A DNA stretch of 64,000 nucleotides from Akkermansiaceae bacterium (lineage in GTDB: Bacteria > Verrucomicrobiota > Verrucomicrobiia > Verrucomicrobiales > Akkermansiaceae). Position numbers and translations under genes: made by a program. Shown here piece by piece: positions 15,869-24,090 of this stretch. Under the pieces are notes generated by a model, which made no database searches, had not been told where the DNA came from, and was given only the letters and a program-made list of their open reading frames with translations. Each line of letters starts with the position of its first letter. Within the stretch, counting starts at the first letter, position 1. The DNA is taken from NCBI GenBank assembly GCA_030725745.1, contig JANRFH010000057.1, positions 131,037 through 195,036 on the forward strand, written 5' to 3'.

Positions 15869-17035
15869 TCACTCATCCATCAACTCTTCCTGCAAATCCT
15901 TGTCGTTGAGCAGCTTGGTTCGCTCGCTAGTGATTTTTGCAATCACTTCTTGAAACTCTCTCTGGAGCTGGAGCGTAAAGACGGTCCTACCACGATGCTG
16001 TTTCAAAAACGCCGCCGTGCTGAGGTAGGATTCTAGATAGGGTCGGGTGCGTTTATCCACCTTGTTCCGAAGTTTTTCCATCAATGAAAGGCTGTCCCAT
16101 AACGGATCGTCCATGCCTGTTTCCATGAATGAACCGTCATCCATACTGCTAGCTAGCTGAGATGCACCCCTCTCAATCGCCGCCAAAGAACCAGAAAGCG
16201 AAAGCCTCTGCGGCCCCTTGCCTAGGCCATCCAGAGCCACCAGTCTCGCCGATTCATGGCCGGGCAGAACGGCGAGCACCGACTTGAGCTTCTCTAGCAC
16301 CTTGGGATGCGCCGAGTTCCGCGGGTTTGAGGCGATGGATTTGCTCACCATGGCAAAGTCATCTAAAGCCTGCTTCACCTCAGGAGATTTCTCCTCACGC
16401 CCTATCGCCAGCGCCTCATCGATATCGTTGATGAGAATAATCTGAATACCTGAAATGGCCTCTATCCCTTCGGAAATATAGAGATCATCAATCGCAGTTT
16501 TGTTCCCCTCCGGCACCGCGAAAATCTCGCAATCCCGGCGCGAAGCACCCCTCACCTTCGCATCCACTCCACCTACCGGCCTCACCTCTCCCGTCGCAGT
16601 GATATCACCCGTCACGCCGAATTTTTGATCAAGCGCCACTCCCGTGATGATCGACTCCGCCATCAGCGCACATGCCACCGCCGCCGATGGGCCATCCTTA
16701 GGTGAATGCTTGTCCTCGAAGCCGAATTCGATCGTATGACCCAGCGGCAGATTTTCCGAATGCCTCACACGCATCAGCTTCTCCACCTCCTTCGTGGCCG
16801 ATGCCATCATCTCGCCGACACTTTGGTTGAAACGCAGTTCAAATCCATTCTCATTACCTGATGGCAGCGCCGTCGCATTCATCTGCGATGCCGTTCCCGC
16901 ATGCGAACCATCGGCCAGCTCAATGACCAACAACCCTTTCACCTTGGATTGTAAAATCGCAGGTTCACCCGCCGATAAATGTCCGATCAAAGTCGAAAAC
17001 ATGAGCATCCCCGCTAAATAACGAACATTTTTCAT
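15869..17035 (-). CDS. secreted Lon-type (S16) protease domain without ATPase
   Basis: A 388-aa protein with an N-terminal signal peptide (about residues 1-22, ending near HLSAGEP). A Lon proteolytic domain at about 30-215 follows. The nucleophile Ser117 is in KDGPSAAVACALM and the general-base Lys160 in VRPVGGVDAKVRGA. The Ser-Lys distance of 43 residues equals that of Lon (Ser679-Lys722 in E. coli). There is no AAA+ module; the C-terminal half (215-388) is unrecognised and probably helical. An exported, ATP-independent Lon-type peptidase or a peptide-binding relative is inferred. The ATG is at 17033-17035. Confidence 0.85.
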   Translation of the reverse strand: MKNVRYLAGMLMFSTLIGHLSAGEPAILQSKVKGLLVIELADGSHAGTASQMNATALPSGNENGFELRFNQSVGEMMASATKEVEKLMRVRHSENLPLGHTIEFGFEDKHSPKDGPSAAVACALMAESIITGVALDQKFGVTGDITATGEVRPVGGVDAKVRGASRRDCEIFAVPEGNKTAIDDLYISEGIEAISGIQIILINDIDEALAIGREEKSPEVKQALDDFAMVSKSIASNPRNSAHPKVLEKLKSVLAVLPGHESARLVALDGLGKGPQRLSLSGSLAAIERGASQLASSMDDGSFMETGMDDPLWDSLSLMEKLRNKVDKRTRPYLESYLSTAAFLKQHRGRTVFTLQLQREFQEVIAKITSERTKLLNDKDLQEELMDE

Positions 17036-17103
17036 ACGAACGAATAATTTCTAATAACTAAATCCAAGCAAGAGCGGAAACCCGCTTTCAGACATTTGGA
17101 AAA

Positions 17104-17424
17104 TCACATCACCTCTGCCACCGTCACCTCAATCCCCCCAGTCATCTTAGCGATCATATTGTAAACCGCCGCCATGATCACACCGCCGATAAAACCAGCA
17201 GCCCCGTATGCAATGGGAATGACTATAGCGATCACGATCATTCCCAACCCTCCTCCCATCGCTGCTGCAGCATCACTGGAGCCAGCGCCAGACGCCATCG
17301 CGATTACACCAAATAGCACAAGGAACACCGAAAAAATCAGTGATATAAAAGCATAAAGCCCACCAAGAACCAGCCCTGCCTGCACCACCGAAACGGAAAT
17401 AACCCTTCTCTTACTTGTCATCAT
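17104..17424 (-). CDS. small membrane protein, DUF3566-like
   Basis: About 106 aa with two strong hydrophobic segments. The first follows RRVISVSVVQAGLVLGGLY and continues through FSVFLVLFGVIAM. The second is around IVIAIVIPIAYGAAGF and continues into GGVIMAAVYNMIAKM. The stretch between them is Gly/Ala-rich. The layout (short basic N-terminus, two helices, a terminal GGIEVTVAEV segment) resembles small DUF3566-like transmembrane proteins; the function is unknown. Adjacent ATGs at 17424 and 17421 are the best starts; the frame is open to a TTG at 17451. Confidence 0.65.
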   Translation of the reverse strand: MMTSKRRVISVSVVQAGLVLGGLYAFISLIFSVFLVLFGVIAMASGAGSSDAAAAMGGGLGMIVIAIVIPIAYGAAGFIGGVIMAAVYNMIAKMTGGIEVTVAEVM

Positions 17425-17480
17425 AGTGAGCGAATACAGAGCAGATAACAAGCCGTCGGCAATTCCCTTTTATCAATAAA

Positions 17481-18725
17481 CTAAGATCCTTCTAAATGCC
17501 CCTCCAGCCACTGCATCAATTTCCCCTCATCACAACGCGCCGAAAGCCTATCTCTCACCACCTCCGCCGCTAGTTGCCAGCTCTCTTCATTTAATAACTT
17601 CCCAAGCTCCTTCTCCACCCGATTCGGCGTAAAACTCCTCGGAGTCAGCCCTATCCCCACCCCGAGCTTTTCCATCCGCGCCGCATTGTCCGGCTGATCG
17701 TGCGCCATCGCCATCACCAGCTGCGGCACACCCGCGCGGAAGCCCTGCGCCATCGTCCCCACCCCACCGTGATGCACGAAGACCGATGCATGCTCCAATA
17801 ACCTGCCAAAGGGCACGAAATCCACCTGCAAAATCTGCTCCCCCATCCCCTCCGGCACCCGATTCTCCATCCGCGTCACAAACACCGCCCTCACCCCCAG
17901 CCGCTTCACCACCTCCACCGCCGTATCAAAAAACCGCTCCGCCTGCACGTTCGCACTCCCCGGAGTAAACACCACCGGCTTCTCACCAGCCTCTAGGAAT
18001 TTCTCCAGTTCCTCCTGCATCCCCATTTCGCCACCCAGATCCTCCAGCGGAAAATCCCACTGCTGCACATTGCCAGGCCAATCCGGCTGCGGCTTACCAA
18101 ACCACTCCGGAAACAACACCAACACCCCATCCGGCGAATCCCACCACTCACGCCACAAACTCTTCGGAGCCGTCAACCCATGCTTCGCGCACACCTTCCG
18201 TATCCCCGGCAGCGCCATGAAATCGATCGGATTCGGCAGGGAAAACAACAGCCGTTTCACCCACACCGGCACCATCCGGAGCAGCGCAAACCACGGATGC
18301 AGCAGCGGCGTCTCATACGCACTCATGAAAACCACCGGCTGCAAATGCACCGTCACCAAGGGAATCGCGTGCTTCTCCCTAGCCAGCCTCGCGCCGAAAC
18401 ACGTCAGCGGAGCCATCATCAAATCCACCTTCCCCAGCCCCTCAACCGCCTCCAAATACCCCTCCGTCCAGCCCACCGCATAATCCAGCACCACCTTCGT
18501 CCCCACCCCCAGCTTCCAGATCCGCGGATCTTTGGTAATAGCCTGAAACTCCTCCGCCGTCCCCAGCCCCACAAAATCAATCCCCACCTTCCCCGCAGCA
18601 TCTTCAAAAAGACACGGAGCAATCATCGTCACCCGAACACCCCGCCCCTTGAGCAATTTCCCCAACCACATAAACGGGAAAACATCCCCCGCACTCCCAA
18701 ACGGCATCAACACCACATGCTGCAT
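17481..18725 (-). CDS. GT1-family glycosyltransferase (UGT/MGT-like)
   Basis: A 414-aa GT-B-fold enzyme like those that glycosylate lipids or secondary metabolites using UDP- or dTDP-sugars. The N-terminus MQHVVLMPFGSAGDVFPFMWLG is the acceptor-side Rossmann start typical of GT1. The C-terminal domain has the donor-binding signature VHHGGVGTMAQGFRAGVPQL followed by AHDQPDNAARMEKLGVG. No signal peptide is present. The acceptor is unknown and the neighbours are unrelated. Confidence 0.9.
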   Translation of the reverse strand: MQHVVLMPFGSAGDVFPFMWLGKLLKGRGVRVTMIAPCLFEDAAGKVGIDFVGLGTAEEFQAITKDPRIWKLGVGTKVVLDYAVGWTEGYLEAVEGLGKVDLMMAPLTCFGARLAREKHAIPLVTVHLQPVVFMSAYETPLLHPWFALLRMVPVWVKRLLFSLPNPIDFMALPGIRKVCAKHGLTAPKSLWREWWDSPDGVLVLFPEWFGKPQPDWPGNVQQWDFPLEDLGGEMGMQEELEKFLEAGEKPVVFTPGSANVQAERFFDTAVEVVKRLGVRAVFVTRMENRVPEGMGEQILQVDFVPFGRLLEHASVFVHHGGVGTMAQGFRAGVPQLVMAMAHDQPDNAARMEKLGVGIGLTPRSFTPNRVEKELGKLLNEESWQLAAEVVRDRLSARCDEGKLMQWLEGHLEGS

Positions 18726-19018
18726 TTCCTAACACCCTACCCTCCCACACATCCCCTGCAACCAAACACATTCTTGGCAGGGATGGCTTTCCAAGCCGTC
18801 CGGAAAAGGGTTAGGCACGATCATCAGAAAAGTGGAACCCTCCCGCCTTCCAAGCCCGATTCAAACAAGCATTGGGATCGAGCAAATCCGAGCGAGAAAT
18901 CGTATCCACAAACGGACGGCGCGGAGCGACCATCCCTGCCTCATGAACCCAACCCCCTTCCATCAATTCCCAAAAATCACCCATTGCCCACGCCTCCCTC
19001 ATCCGCTATTCTCACCTC
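18726..19018. other. intergenic region with a small palindrome-like segment
   Basis: About 290 bases between divergent genes. Near 18775-18810 there is a REP-like segment in which GGATGGCTTTCC is followed closely by AAGCCGTCC. I found no convincing gene in the rest; a 63-codon reading on the minus strand is listed among the rejected items. Confidence 0.4.
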
Positions 19019-19246
19019 ATGCAGCCGGACATCGAAAGCGACGCCAGATTCGCCGATCTCGCAAAGATCCGCCAGGCACGCGCCATGTCCCCTGAAGAGA
19101 AATTCCTCGCCGGAGCCGAACTCTTCGAGGAAGCCTGCGAATGGTCTCTAGCAGGCATCGCCCACCGTTTCCCCCACCTCTCGGAAGCACAGAGAATGGA
19201 GAAACTCCGTAGATCCCTCGAATCAGCGGAACCGCCACCACCATGA
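19019..19246 (+). CDS. small protein paired with a nucleotidyltransferase
   Basis: A 75-aa polar, probably helical protein: PDIESDARFADLAKIRQARA, then MSPEEKFLAGAELFEEACEW, a central IAHRFPHLSEAQRMEKLRRSLE and a Pro-rich end. I do not recognise a named family. Its stop overlaps the start of the following nucleotidyltransferase gene by four bases (ATGA), so the two are translated together. By analogy with nucleotidyltransferase-based toxin-antitoxin or addiction pairs it could be the partner subunit; this is inference. Confidence 0.65.
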   Translation: MQPDIESDARFADLAKIRQARAMSPEEKFLAGAELFEEACEWSLAGIAHRFPHLSEAQRMEKLRRSLESAEPPPP

Positions 19247-19827
19247 CCGGAACCCAATCCCTGCTACTCCTTCTCGATGCCTTCGCCGCCAAAGGCATCC
19301 CCTACATGGTCGTCGGATCATACTCTTCCAACTTCTATGGCATCCCCCGTTCCACCAAGGATGCCGATCTCGTCGTCCACCTCTCCAATCAGGATTGGGC
19401 CAGCCTCCCCGCCATCCTCCCCGAGGGCATGCACCTCGACGAGCAGATGGGCTTTGAAATGGTCACCTCCTCCCGCCGCGAAATCGTCCGCATCACCGGC
19501 AGCCCCTTCCACATCGAGCTCTTTCGCCTCACCGATGACGATCACGACCGCTCCCGCTTCGAGCGTCGCATGAATCTCGAAATTTTCCCCGGCCGCCACG
19601 TCCAGCTACCCACCGCCGAGGACGTCATTATCCAAAAACTCCGTTGGAGCGCCGTAGCAAAACGCCCAAAAGACTACGCCGACACCGTATCCGTCATGAA
19701 AATGCAGGGCGAAGCCAAGCTCGACTGGCCCTACATCGAGAAATGGTGCACCCTCCACAGCACCATGGAAATCCTCAACCAAGCCAAGGCAGAAGCCGCA
19801 GCGGCTTGGGACGATTCCGAGGAGTGA
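19243..19827 (+). CDS. nucleotidyltransferase-fold protein (AbiEii/DUF6036-like)
   Basis: A 194-aa protein with a Pol-beta-type nucleotidyltransferase core: GKGIPYMVVGSYSSNFYG-like start with G25-S26, then STKDADLVV with the Asp pair D40 and D42. A later HIELFRLTDDD may supply the third acidic residue. The C-terminal part (TAEDVIIQKLRWSAVAKRPKDYAD) is typical of AbiEii-like and related proteins that modify RNA or nucleotides in defence and toxin-antitoxin modules. It is coupled to the 75-aa gene upstream. Substrate and toxicity are unknown. Confidence 0.8.
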   Translation: MTGTQSLLLLLDAFAAKGIPYMVVGSYSSNFYGIPRSTKDADLVVHLSNQDWASLPAILPEGMHLDEQMGFEMVTSSRREIVRITGSPFHIELFRLTDDDHDRSRFERRMNLEIFPGRHVQLPTAEDVIIQKLRWSAVAKRPKDYADTVSVMKMQGEAKLDWPYIEKWCTLHSTMEILNQAKAEAAAAWDDSEE

Positions 19828-19847
19828 CGTCGATGACTGGCGTGCCG

Positions 19848-20411
19848 TTAGGCGTTGTCCGGCTCCATCTTGTTGGCTCCTTTGGTTTTTTGTCTTATCG
19901 ATCGTGCAATCAGGTCACCTTTCTTCATAAGCTCAAGAACTTGGTCTCTGATCAAAATTAGTTCTACGTATTCAGGGCTCTTCTCTGGTGGCAACTCTCG
20001 TTTGAAGTATCGCATCAAGTAATTCGCGATGACTTCTTTTCTTTCCACTCGTTCGCCTTCAGGTAACGCGATCTGGTTCATATAGACTTCCCAGTCTTTA
20101 TTTCCCTTTTTTGAATTACATTGTTTGCAGCAAGGTAATAAATTCCCCAAGCGATGACCAGCTCCACTGAATTCCCCTTTTTCGACTGTGGCAAAAACGT
20201 GATCCCACGTCTCTGCGTCTTTTCCGCAGTAGACACATCGCAATTCTTTATCTGGGTTTTGTCCGAGATACGAAATCGCACCTCTGATTCTCTCTTCGTC
20301 AAAATCGTCATTCGGAGATATCGAAGATGCAAAGGCGTGATTGATGGTTGTTTTTCTTCCGCCAAAGATTGAATACGCTTTGAGGTGGCGCTTAATGGCG
20401 GTGTATTTCAT
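19848..20411 (-). CDS. HNH endonuclease-domain protein
   Basis: A 187-aa protein with a zinc-bound HNH nuclease centre. CVYCGKD is the first CxxC and the catalytic histidine is in TWDHVFATV. The Asn lies in HRLGNLLPCCKQCNSKKGN, which also gives the second CxxC. The C-terminal half is charged and helical. Base use is visibly AT-richer than in the flanking genes. The stop codon lies in GCCTAAC, which resembles the first core site of an integron attC, so this may be an acquired cassette-like gene. The exact role (defence, mobile or repair nuclease) is not clear. Confidence 0.85.
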   Translation of the reverse strand: MKYTAIKRHLKAYSIFGGRKTTINHAFASSISPNDDFDEERIRGAISYLGQNPDKELRCVYCGKDAETWDHVFATVEKGEFSGAGHRLGNLLPCCKQCNSKKGNKDWEVYMNQIALPEGERVERKEVIANYLMRYFKRELPPEKSPEYVELILIRDQVLELMKKGDLIARSIRQKTKGANKMEPDNA

Positions 20412-20791
20412 TCTTTTGCCGTAAGTGTTGTTTGTTCAGCCCACTTGTTATCGGTTAGGGATAGCTCAGTCGAGTGTGAACAAATCAGGCTCGCAAGCAT
20501 CTCAATCTCAGTGACTTGCGATTTTCTTTCGGAGTCCGTCGCTTTTCGGTTGGCAAGGAAGCCCTATGAATCGCGCAAACTGATATCACATGAGAGATCC
20601 CAAGAATTGCTAGCATGGCACCCGCCCAAGTCACACTTTTCACCATCAATCCACCCACCCATATCCCCCATCCCACCGCCTCAGCAGAACATTTCCCCAC
20701 ATTCACCGGATTTTGCCCTTTTCCACATGCCTCAAGTTCGCTGTATTCGCCCTGCGGAAATGGATTTCCGCGCAGACGCACCCTTTTCCCC
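20412..20791. other. intergenic region upstream of nuoM
   Basis: About 380 bases. The left part (to about 20610) is AT-richer and seems to belong to the HNH insert. The right part is very C-rich. An open frame runs into nuoM from 20615, but its residues are Pro/His-rich and unlike a NuoM N-terminus. No clear promoter or RNA was identified. Confidence 0.5.
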
Positions 20792-22228
20792 ATGTTGATC
20801 CTCCTTGTCGCCCTGCCAATCCTGGCCTTCCTCGCCATTCTATTCGGCGCACCCGCCCGGCTCACCGCCATCGGCGCCGCCACCATCAATCTCATCCTTG
20901 GCCTCGGCTCGGTCTTCTGTTGGCAGTCAGATGCATGGGATTTTTCCCTGCAAGTCCTTGAAAAGCCCGCCATCCACCTCGCCTTCGGCTACATGGATGG
21001 CATGAGCCTCGTGATGGTGCTCCTTTCCGTGATCGTCACCCTCGCCGCCGTCCTTTCCGGCAAAGCCCCGACTGGCAGCGAGAAACTCTACTACGGCTCC
21101 TCCCTGCTCATCGCTGCCGGAGCCATCGGCGCCTTCGCCTCCACGGATCTATTCTTCTTCTACGCCTTCCACGAAATGGCGCTCATCCCCACCTTCCTCA
21201 TGATCGGCATGCTCGGTCGCGGCGACCGCAGAGGCACCGCTTGGAAGATCACCATCTACCTTGGCCTCGGCTCGCTTGTCCTGCTCGCCGGCCTCGTCTG
21301 GCTCGCCTCTCTCACCGGCACCTTTGATCTCACGGAAATGAAAGCTGCCGCCGGAGCAATCGACCCCGCTGCGCAAAAAGGCATCGCCGCCCTACTCATC
21401 ATCGGCTTCGGCACGCTCGTCTCCCTTTTCCCCTTCCACTCCTGGGCAGCACCCGCCTACGCCAGCGCCCCCGCTCCCACCTCCATGCTCCACGCCGGAG
21501 TGCTTAAAAAATTCGGCCTCTACGGTATGCTCCGCATCGCCGTCCCCATGGTTCCCGAAGGCCTCCAAGTCTGGCTCACCCCGCTGCTCGTCCTTCTCCT
21601 CGGCAACATCCTCTGGGTCGGACTTGTCACCATCTCCCAGAAACGCCTCGATGCCCTGCTCGGCAATTCCTCGGTGATGCACATGGGCTACATCTTCCTC
21701 GCCATCGCCGCCCTCATCGCAGTGCCCGAAAACAAACTCGCCCTCCCCGCTGCAGTTGTCCTCATGTTCGCCCACGGCGTTTCCATCGCCCTACTCTTCG
21801 GCCTTGCAGATCGTATCGAGCGCTCCACCGGCTCCCTCGACCTCTCTGACATGGGAGGCCTCGCGAAATCCGCCCCCGGCATGGCATTCCTCTTCGGCAT
21901 CGCCGCCATGGCCTCCATCGGCCTCCCTGGCCTCGCGAACTTCTCCGGCGAAGTCCTCGTCTTCCTCTCCGCCTTCGAAAACTACGTGCCCGCCGATGGC
22001 CTCGGCCGCGTCCAGATCGCCTGTATCCTCGCCATCTGGGGTGTGGTCATCTCCGCCGTCTACATGCTCCGCGCCTACCGGAACATCTTCCAGGGTCCAG
22101 CAGTGAAATCCACCGAAAAGGCCGCCGACCTCACCCTCGCCGACCACATCCCCGCCGTCCTCCTCATCCTCGCCCTCCTAGCAGTCGGCATCTACCCCAA
22201 CCTCATCCTGAACCTCCTCCCGCAGTGA
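20792..22228 (+). CDS. nuoM: NADH-quinone oxidoreductase subunit M
   Basis: One of the antiporter-like, proton-pumping membrane subunits of complex I, about 478 aa and roughly 14 helices. Family landmarks are FYAFHEMALIPTFLMIG, with the conserved Glu of helix 5, then TAWKITIYLGLGSLVLL. FHSWAAPAYASAPAPTSMLH follows, and GVLKKFGLYGMLRI with its conserved lysine. The ATG at 20792 (MLILLVALPIL) begins at the first helix. nuoN follows after about 37 bases. No other nuo subunit is nearby, so the rest of complex I must be encoded elsewhere. Confidence 0.95.
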   Translation: MLILLVALPILAFLAILFGAPARLTAIGAATINLILGLGSVFCWQSDAWDFSLQVLEKPAIHLAFGYMDGMSLVMVLLSVIVTLAAVLSGKAPTGSEKLYYGSSLLIAAGAIGAFASTDLFFFYAFHEMALIPTFLMIGMLGRGDRRGTAWKITIYLGLGSLVLLAGLVWLASLTGTFDLTEMKAAAGAIDPAAQKGIAALLIIGFGTLVSLFPFHSWAAPAYASAPAPTSMLHAGVLKKFGLYGMLRIAVPMVPEGLQVWLTPLLVLLLGNILWVGLVTISQKRLDALLGNSSVMHMGYIFLAIAALIAVPENKLALPAAVVLMFAHGVSIALLFGLADRIERSTGSLDLSDMGGLAKSAPGMAFLFGIAAMASIGLPGLANFSGEVLVFLSAFENYVPADGLGRVQIACILAIWGVVISAVYMLRAYRNIFQGPAVKSTEKAADLTLADHIPAVLLILALLAVGIYPNLILNLLPQ

Positions 22229-22238
22229 GCCTTCTTTG

Positions 22239-22265
22239 AGAGTTGAAAGTTAAATTTTGAATTTT
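22239..22265 (+). repeat. degenerate TTTAAAGTTTAGAGTTT-family copy before nuoN
   Basis: AGAGTTGAAAGTTAAATTTT followed by GAATTTT directly abuts the nuoN ATG. It is a looser member of the family seen at 7744-7840, 35312 and 57018. Confidence 0.5.
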
Positions 22266-23738
22266 ATGCCCGCCTACTATTTGGAAGCCCTCACCGTCAC
22301 CCTCGGTTTCATCATCCTCCTCGCCGAGGCCTTTGTCCCCGCGAAGAATAAATCATGGGCTGGCCTCGCCGGAGCGATCGGTCTCACCGCCATCCTCGTC
22401 CTCACCTTTTTCTCCATCGGCCCCGCCGCGAAACCTGACGCCGAATGGGCAAAATGGCCGCTGTGGAACTTCTATCAGTTCGATTCCCTCGCACGTTTCT
22501 ACAAGATCTTCGCCCTCCTCACCACCGCCCTCGTCCTGCTCATGGCGGTCGATTACCGGAAAATCCTCTCCCGTTTCACCGAGACCCCCGATTCCGAGGA
22601 AGGCACCGGGGAATTCTACTCCCTGCCCATCTTCGCTTGCGCCGGCATGATGTGGATGGCCTCCGCCAAAGACCTCGCCGGAGCCTTCGTCGCCCTCGAG
22701 CTCGTCACCATCACCTTCTACATCCTCGTCGCCTTCATGCGGCGGAACGTCGGCTCGCTCGAAGCAGGCGTGAAATACCTCATCCTCGGCGCACTCTCCA
22801 CCGGCTTCCTCGTTTACGGCATCGCATGGATCTACGGCTCCACCGGCACCATGAGCCTCGCCGCACTTCCCGCCGCGATCGCAGGCATGGAAAACACCGT
22901 GCCGCTCCTCTTCGGCATCGCCCTCGTCCTCGTCGCCCTCGGCTTCAAGGTCGGCGCCTTCCCCATGCAAATGTGGATCCCGGATGTCTATCAAGGCGCA
23001 CCAACACCCACCACCGCCTTCCTCTCCGTCGGATCAAAAGCAGCGGGCTTCATCCTCCTCATTCGCTTCCTCGAGCCTTTCCTCGGTGAAGGCTCACCCG
23101 TCCGCGCCCAGGTGCTGACCATCCTTCTCATCCTTGCCGGAGCCACCCTCCTCTACGGAAACCTAGCTGCCATCCCGCAGACAAACTTCAAGCGCCTGCT
23201 CGCCTACTCCTCCATCGCCCACGCAGGATTCCTCATCCTCGCCCTCGCCGCATGGCAGCCGGTCACAGGTAACAATGTCTCCTCCATTGAGGCAGTCTCC
23301 TTCTACCTCGCCACCTACCTCATCATGACTCTGGGTGTCTTCTTCATCCTCGCCCAGATCCGCATCCACCGCGATGGCGAAGCGATCAGAGACTTCAACG
23401 GCTTAGGCAAGACCAACCCTCTCCTCGCCCTAGCGATGACCGTGCTCCTCGCCGCCCTCGCCGGAGTCCCCCTCACCGCCGGCTTCATCGGGAAATTCTT
23501 CGTCTTCTCCCTCGCCGCCACCGCCCACCTCTGGATCGGCCTTGGCATCGCAGTCGTCGCAGCAGCCGCAGGCTTCTACTACTACTTCAAGACCGTCCGC
23601 GCCATCTGGTGGATTGATCCCCGCGATGAGGCCACCATCACCCTTCCTTGCATTTCCAAAGTCGCCATCGGCACCCTCACCGTCCTGACCCTCGTCTTCG
23701 GCATCTACCCGTATCCGATCCTCGAGCTCCTTAAGTAA
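22266..23738 (+). CDS. nuoN: NADH-quinone oxidoreductase subunit N
   Basis: Antiporter-like complex I subunit, about 490 aa. It shows the expected run of helices with the pattern AGAFVALELVTITFYILVAF (the conserved Glu), SLEAGVKYLILGALSTGF (the conserved Lys), and FKVGAFPMQMWIPDVYQGAP with TPTTAFLSVGSKAAGF. RLLAYSSIAHAGFL follows. These are standard NuoN blocks. I take the ATG at 22266 rather than the TTG nine bases upstream. It is cotranscribed with nuoM. Confidence 0.95.
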   Translation: MPAYYLEALTVTLGFIILLAEAFVPAKNKSWAGLAGAIGLTAILVLTFFSIGPAAKPDAEWAKWPLWNFYQFDSLARFYKIFALLTTALVLLMAVDYRKILSRFTETPDSEEGTGEFYSLPIFACAGMMWMASAKDLAGAFVALELVTITFYILVAFMRRNVGSLEAGVKYLILGALSTGFLVYGIAWIYGSTGTMSLAALPAAIAGMENTVPLLFGIALVLVALGFKVGAFPMQMWIPDVYQGAPTPTTAFLSVGSKAAGFILLIRFLEPFLGEGSPVRAQVLTILLILAGATLLYGNLAAIPQTNFKRLLAYSSIAHAGFLILALAAWQPVTGNNVSSIEAVSFYLATYLIMTLGVFFILAQIRIHRDGEAIRDFNGLGKTNPLLALAMTVLLAALAGVPLTAGFIGKFFVFSLAATAHLWIGLGIAVVAAAAGFYYYFKTVRAIWWIDPRDEATITLPCISKVAIGTLTVLTLVFGIYPYPILELLK

Positions 23739-23793
23739 TGGTGAGCGCGGCTCGGTGTACCCCTTGGGTATTGCAAGCCGCTGTCTGACGCGC
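23739..23793 (+). repeat. post-stop structured repeat, copy after nuoN
   Basis: It begins right after the nuoN stop. The outer stem GCGGCT (23747-23752) pairs with AGCCGC (23776-23781), and the inner stem TACCC pairs with GGGTA across CTT. The same loop sequence recurs after parB (49506) with a changed but still paired outer stem. It could terminate nuoMN transcription or be a dispersed structured repeat. Confidence 0.7.
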
Positions 23794-23824
23794 CGCCCAC
23801 TAATGCTGGTGAGATACAACAACT

Positions 23825-23984
23825 AGCCCAACGGGCTTGCGTATTTTAGCCCAGGGTTGGCGGAGCGACTCATTGAGGCGAGGAGCCTACCCTGGGTATT
23901 GATCCACGAAATATCACAACGCCGAAGGTGTTGCGTCCATGCGCGAGGTCGGTGACGGCTTGGACACAACCCCGATTGGGGTTG
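23825..23984. repeat. composite element of four hairpins
   Basis: Four palindromes follow one another: AGCCCAACGGGCT (23825-23837); CCCAGGGT (23850-23857) with ACCCTGGG (23889-23896); CAACGCCGAAGGTGTTG (23917-23933); and CAACCCC with GGGGTTG (23967-23984). Each is followed by a short non-paired stretch. The remainder of the nuoN-thrC gap (to 24090) shows nothing. No open frame with protein-like composition was found. Confidence 0.7.
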
Positions 23985-24090
23985 AGGGTGCTAAATCAGC
24001 ACTGGAATTTACCAAGCAACTGACAAGAAGAAATTCCTAGCCGTAAATCTGAACTCTACGAGACCCTCTCGCCAATTCAAACACGAGGCT

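Noticed and set aside
18811..19002. 63-codon minus-strand reading upstream of the GT1 gene
   Set aside because: No homologous motif and no ribosome binding site that I can see; it sits in a variable gap. Could be a remnant but not supportable.
20485..20790. Minus-strand reading of about 100 codons upstream of nuoM with a hydrophobic stretch
   Set aside because: The frame runs on into nuoM antisense and the composition is not convincing; treated as intergenic.
23739..24090. Degenerate protein gene between nuoN and thrC
   Set aside because: Short frames there are explained by the hairpin repeats; none has protein-like composition.
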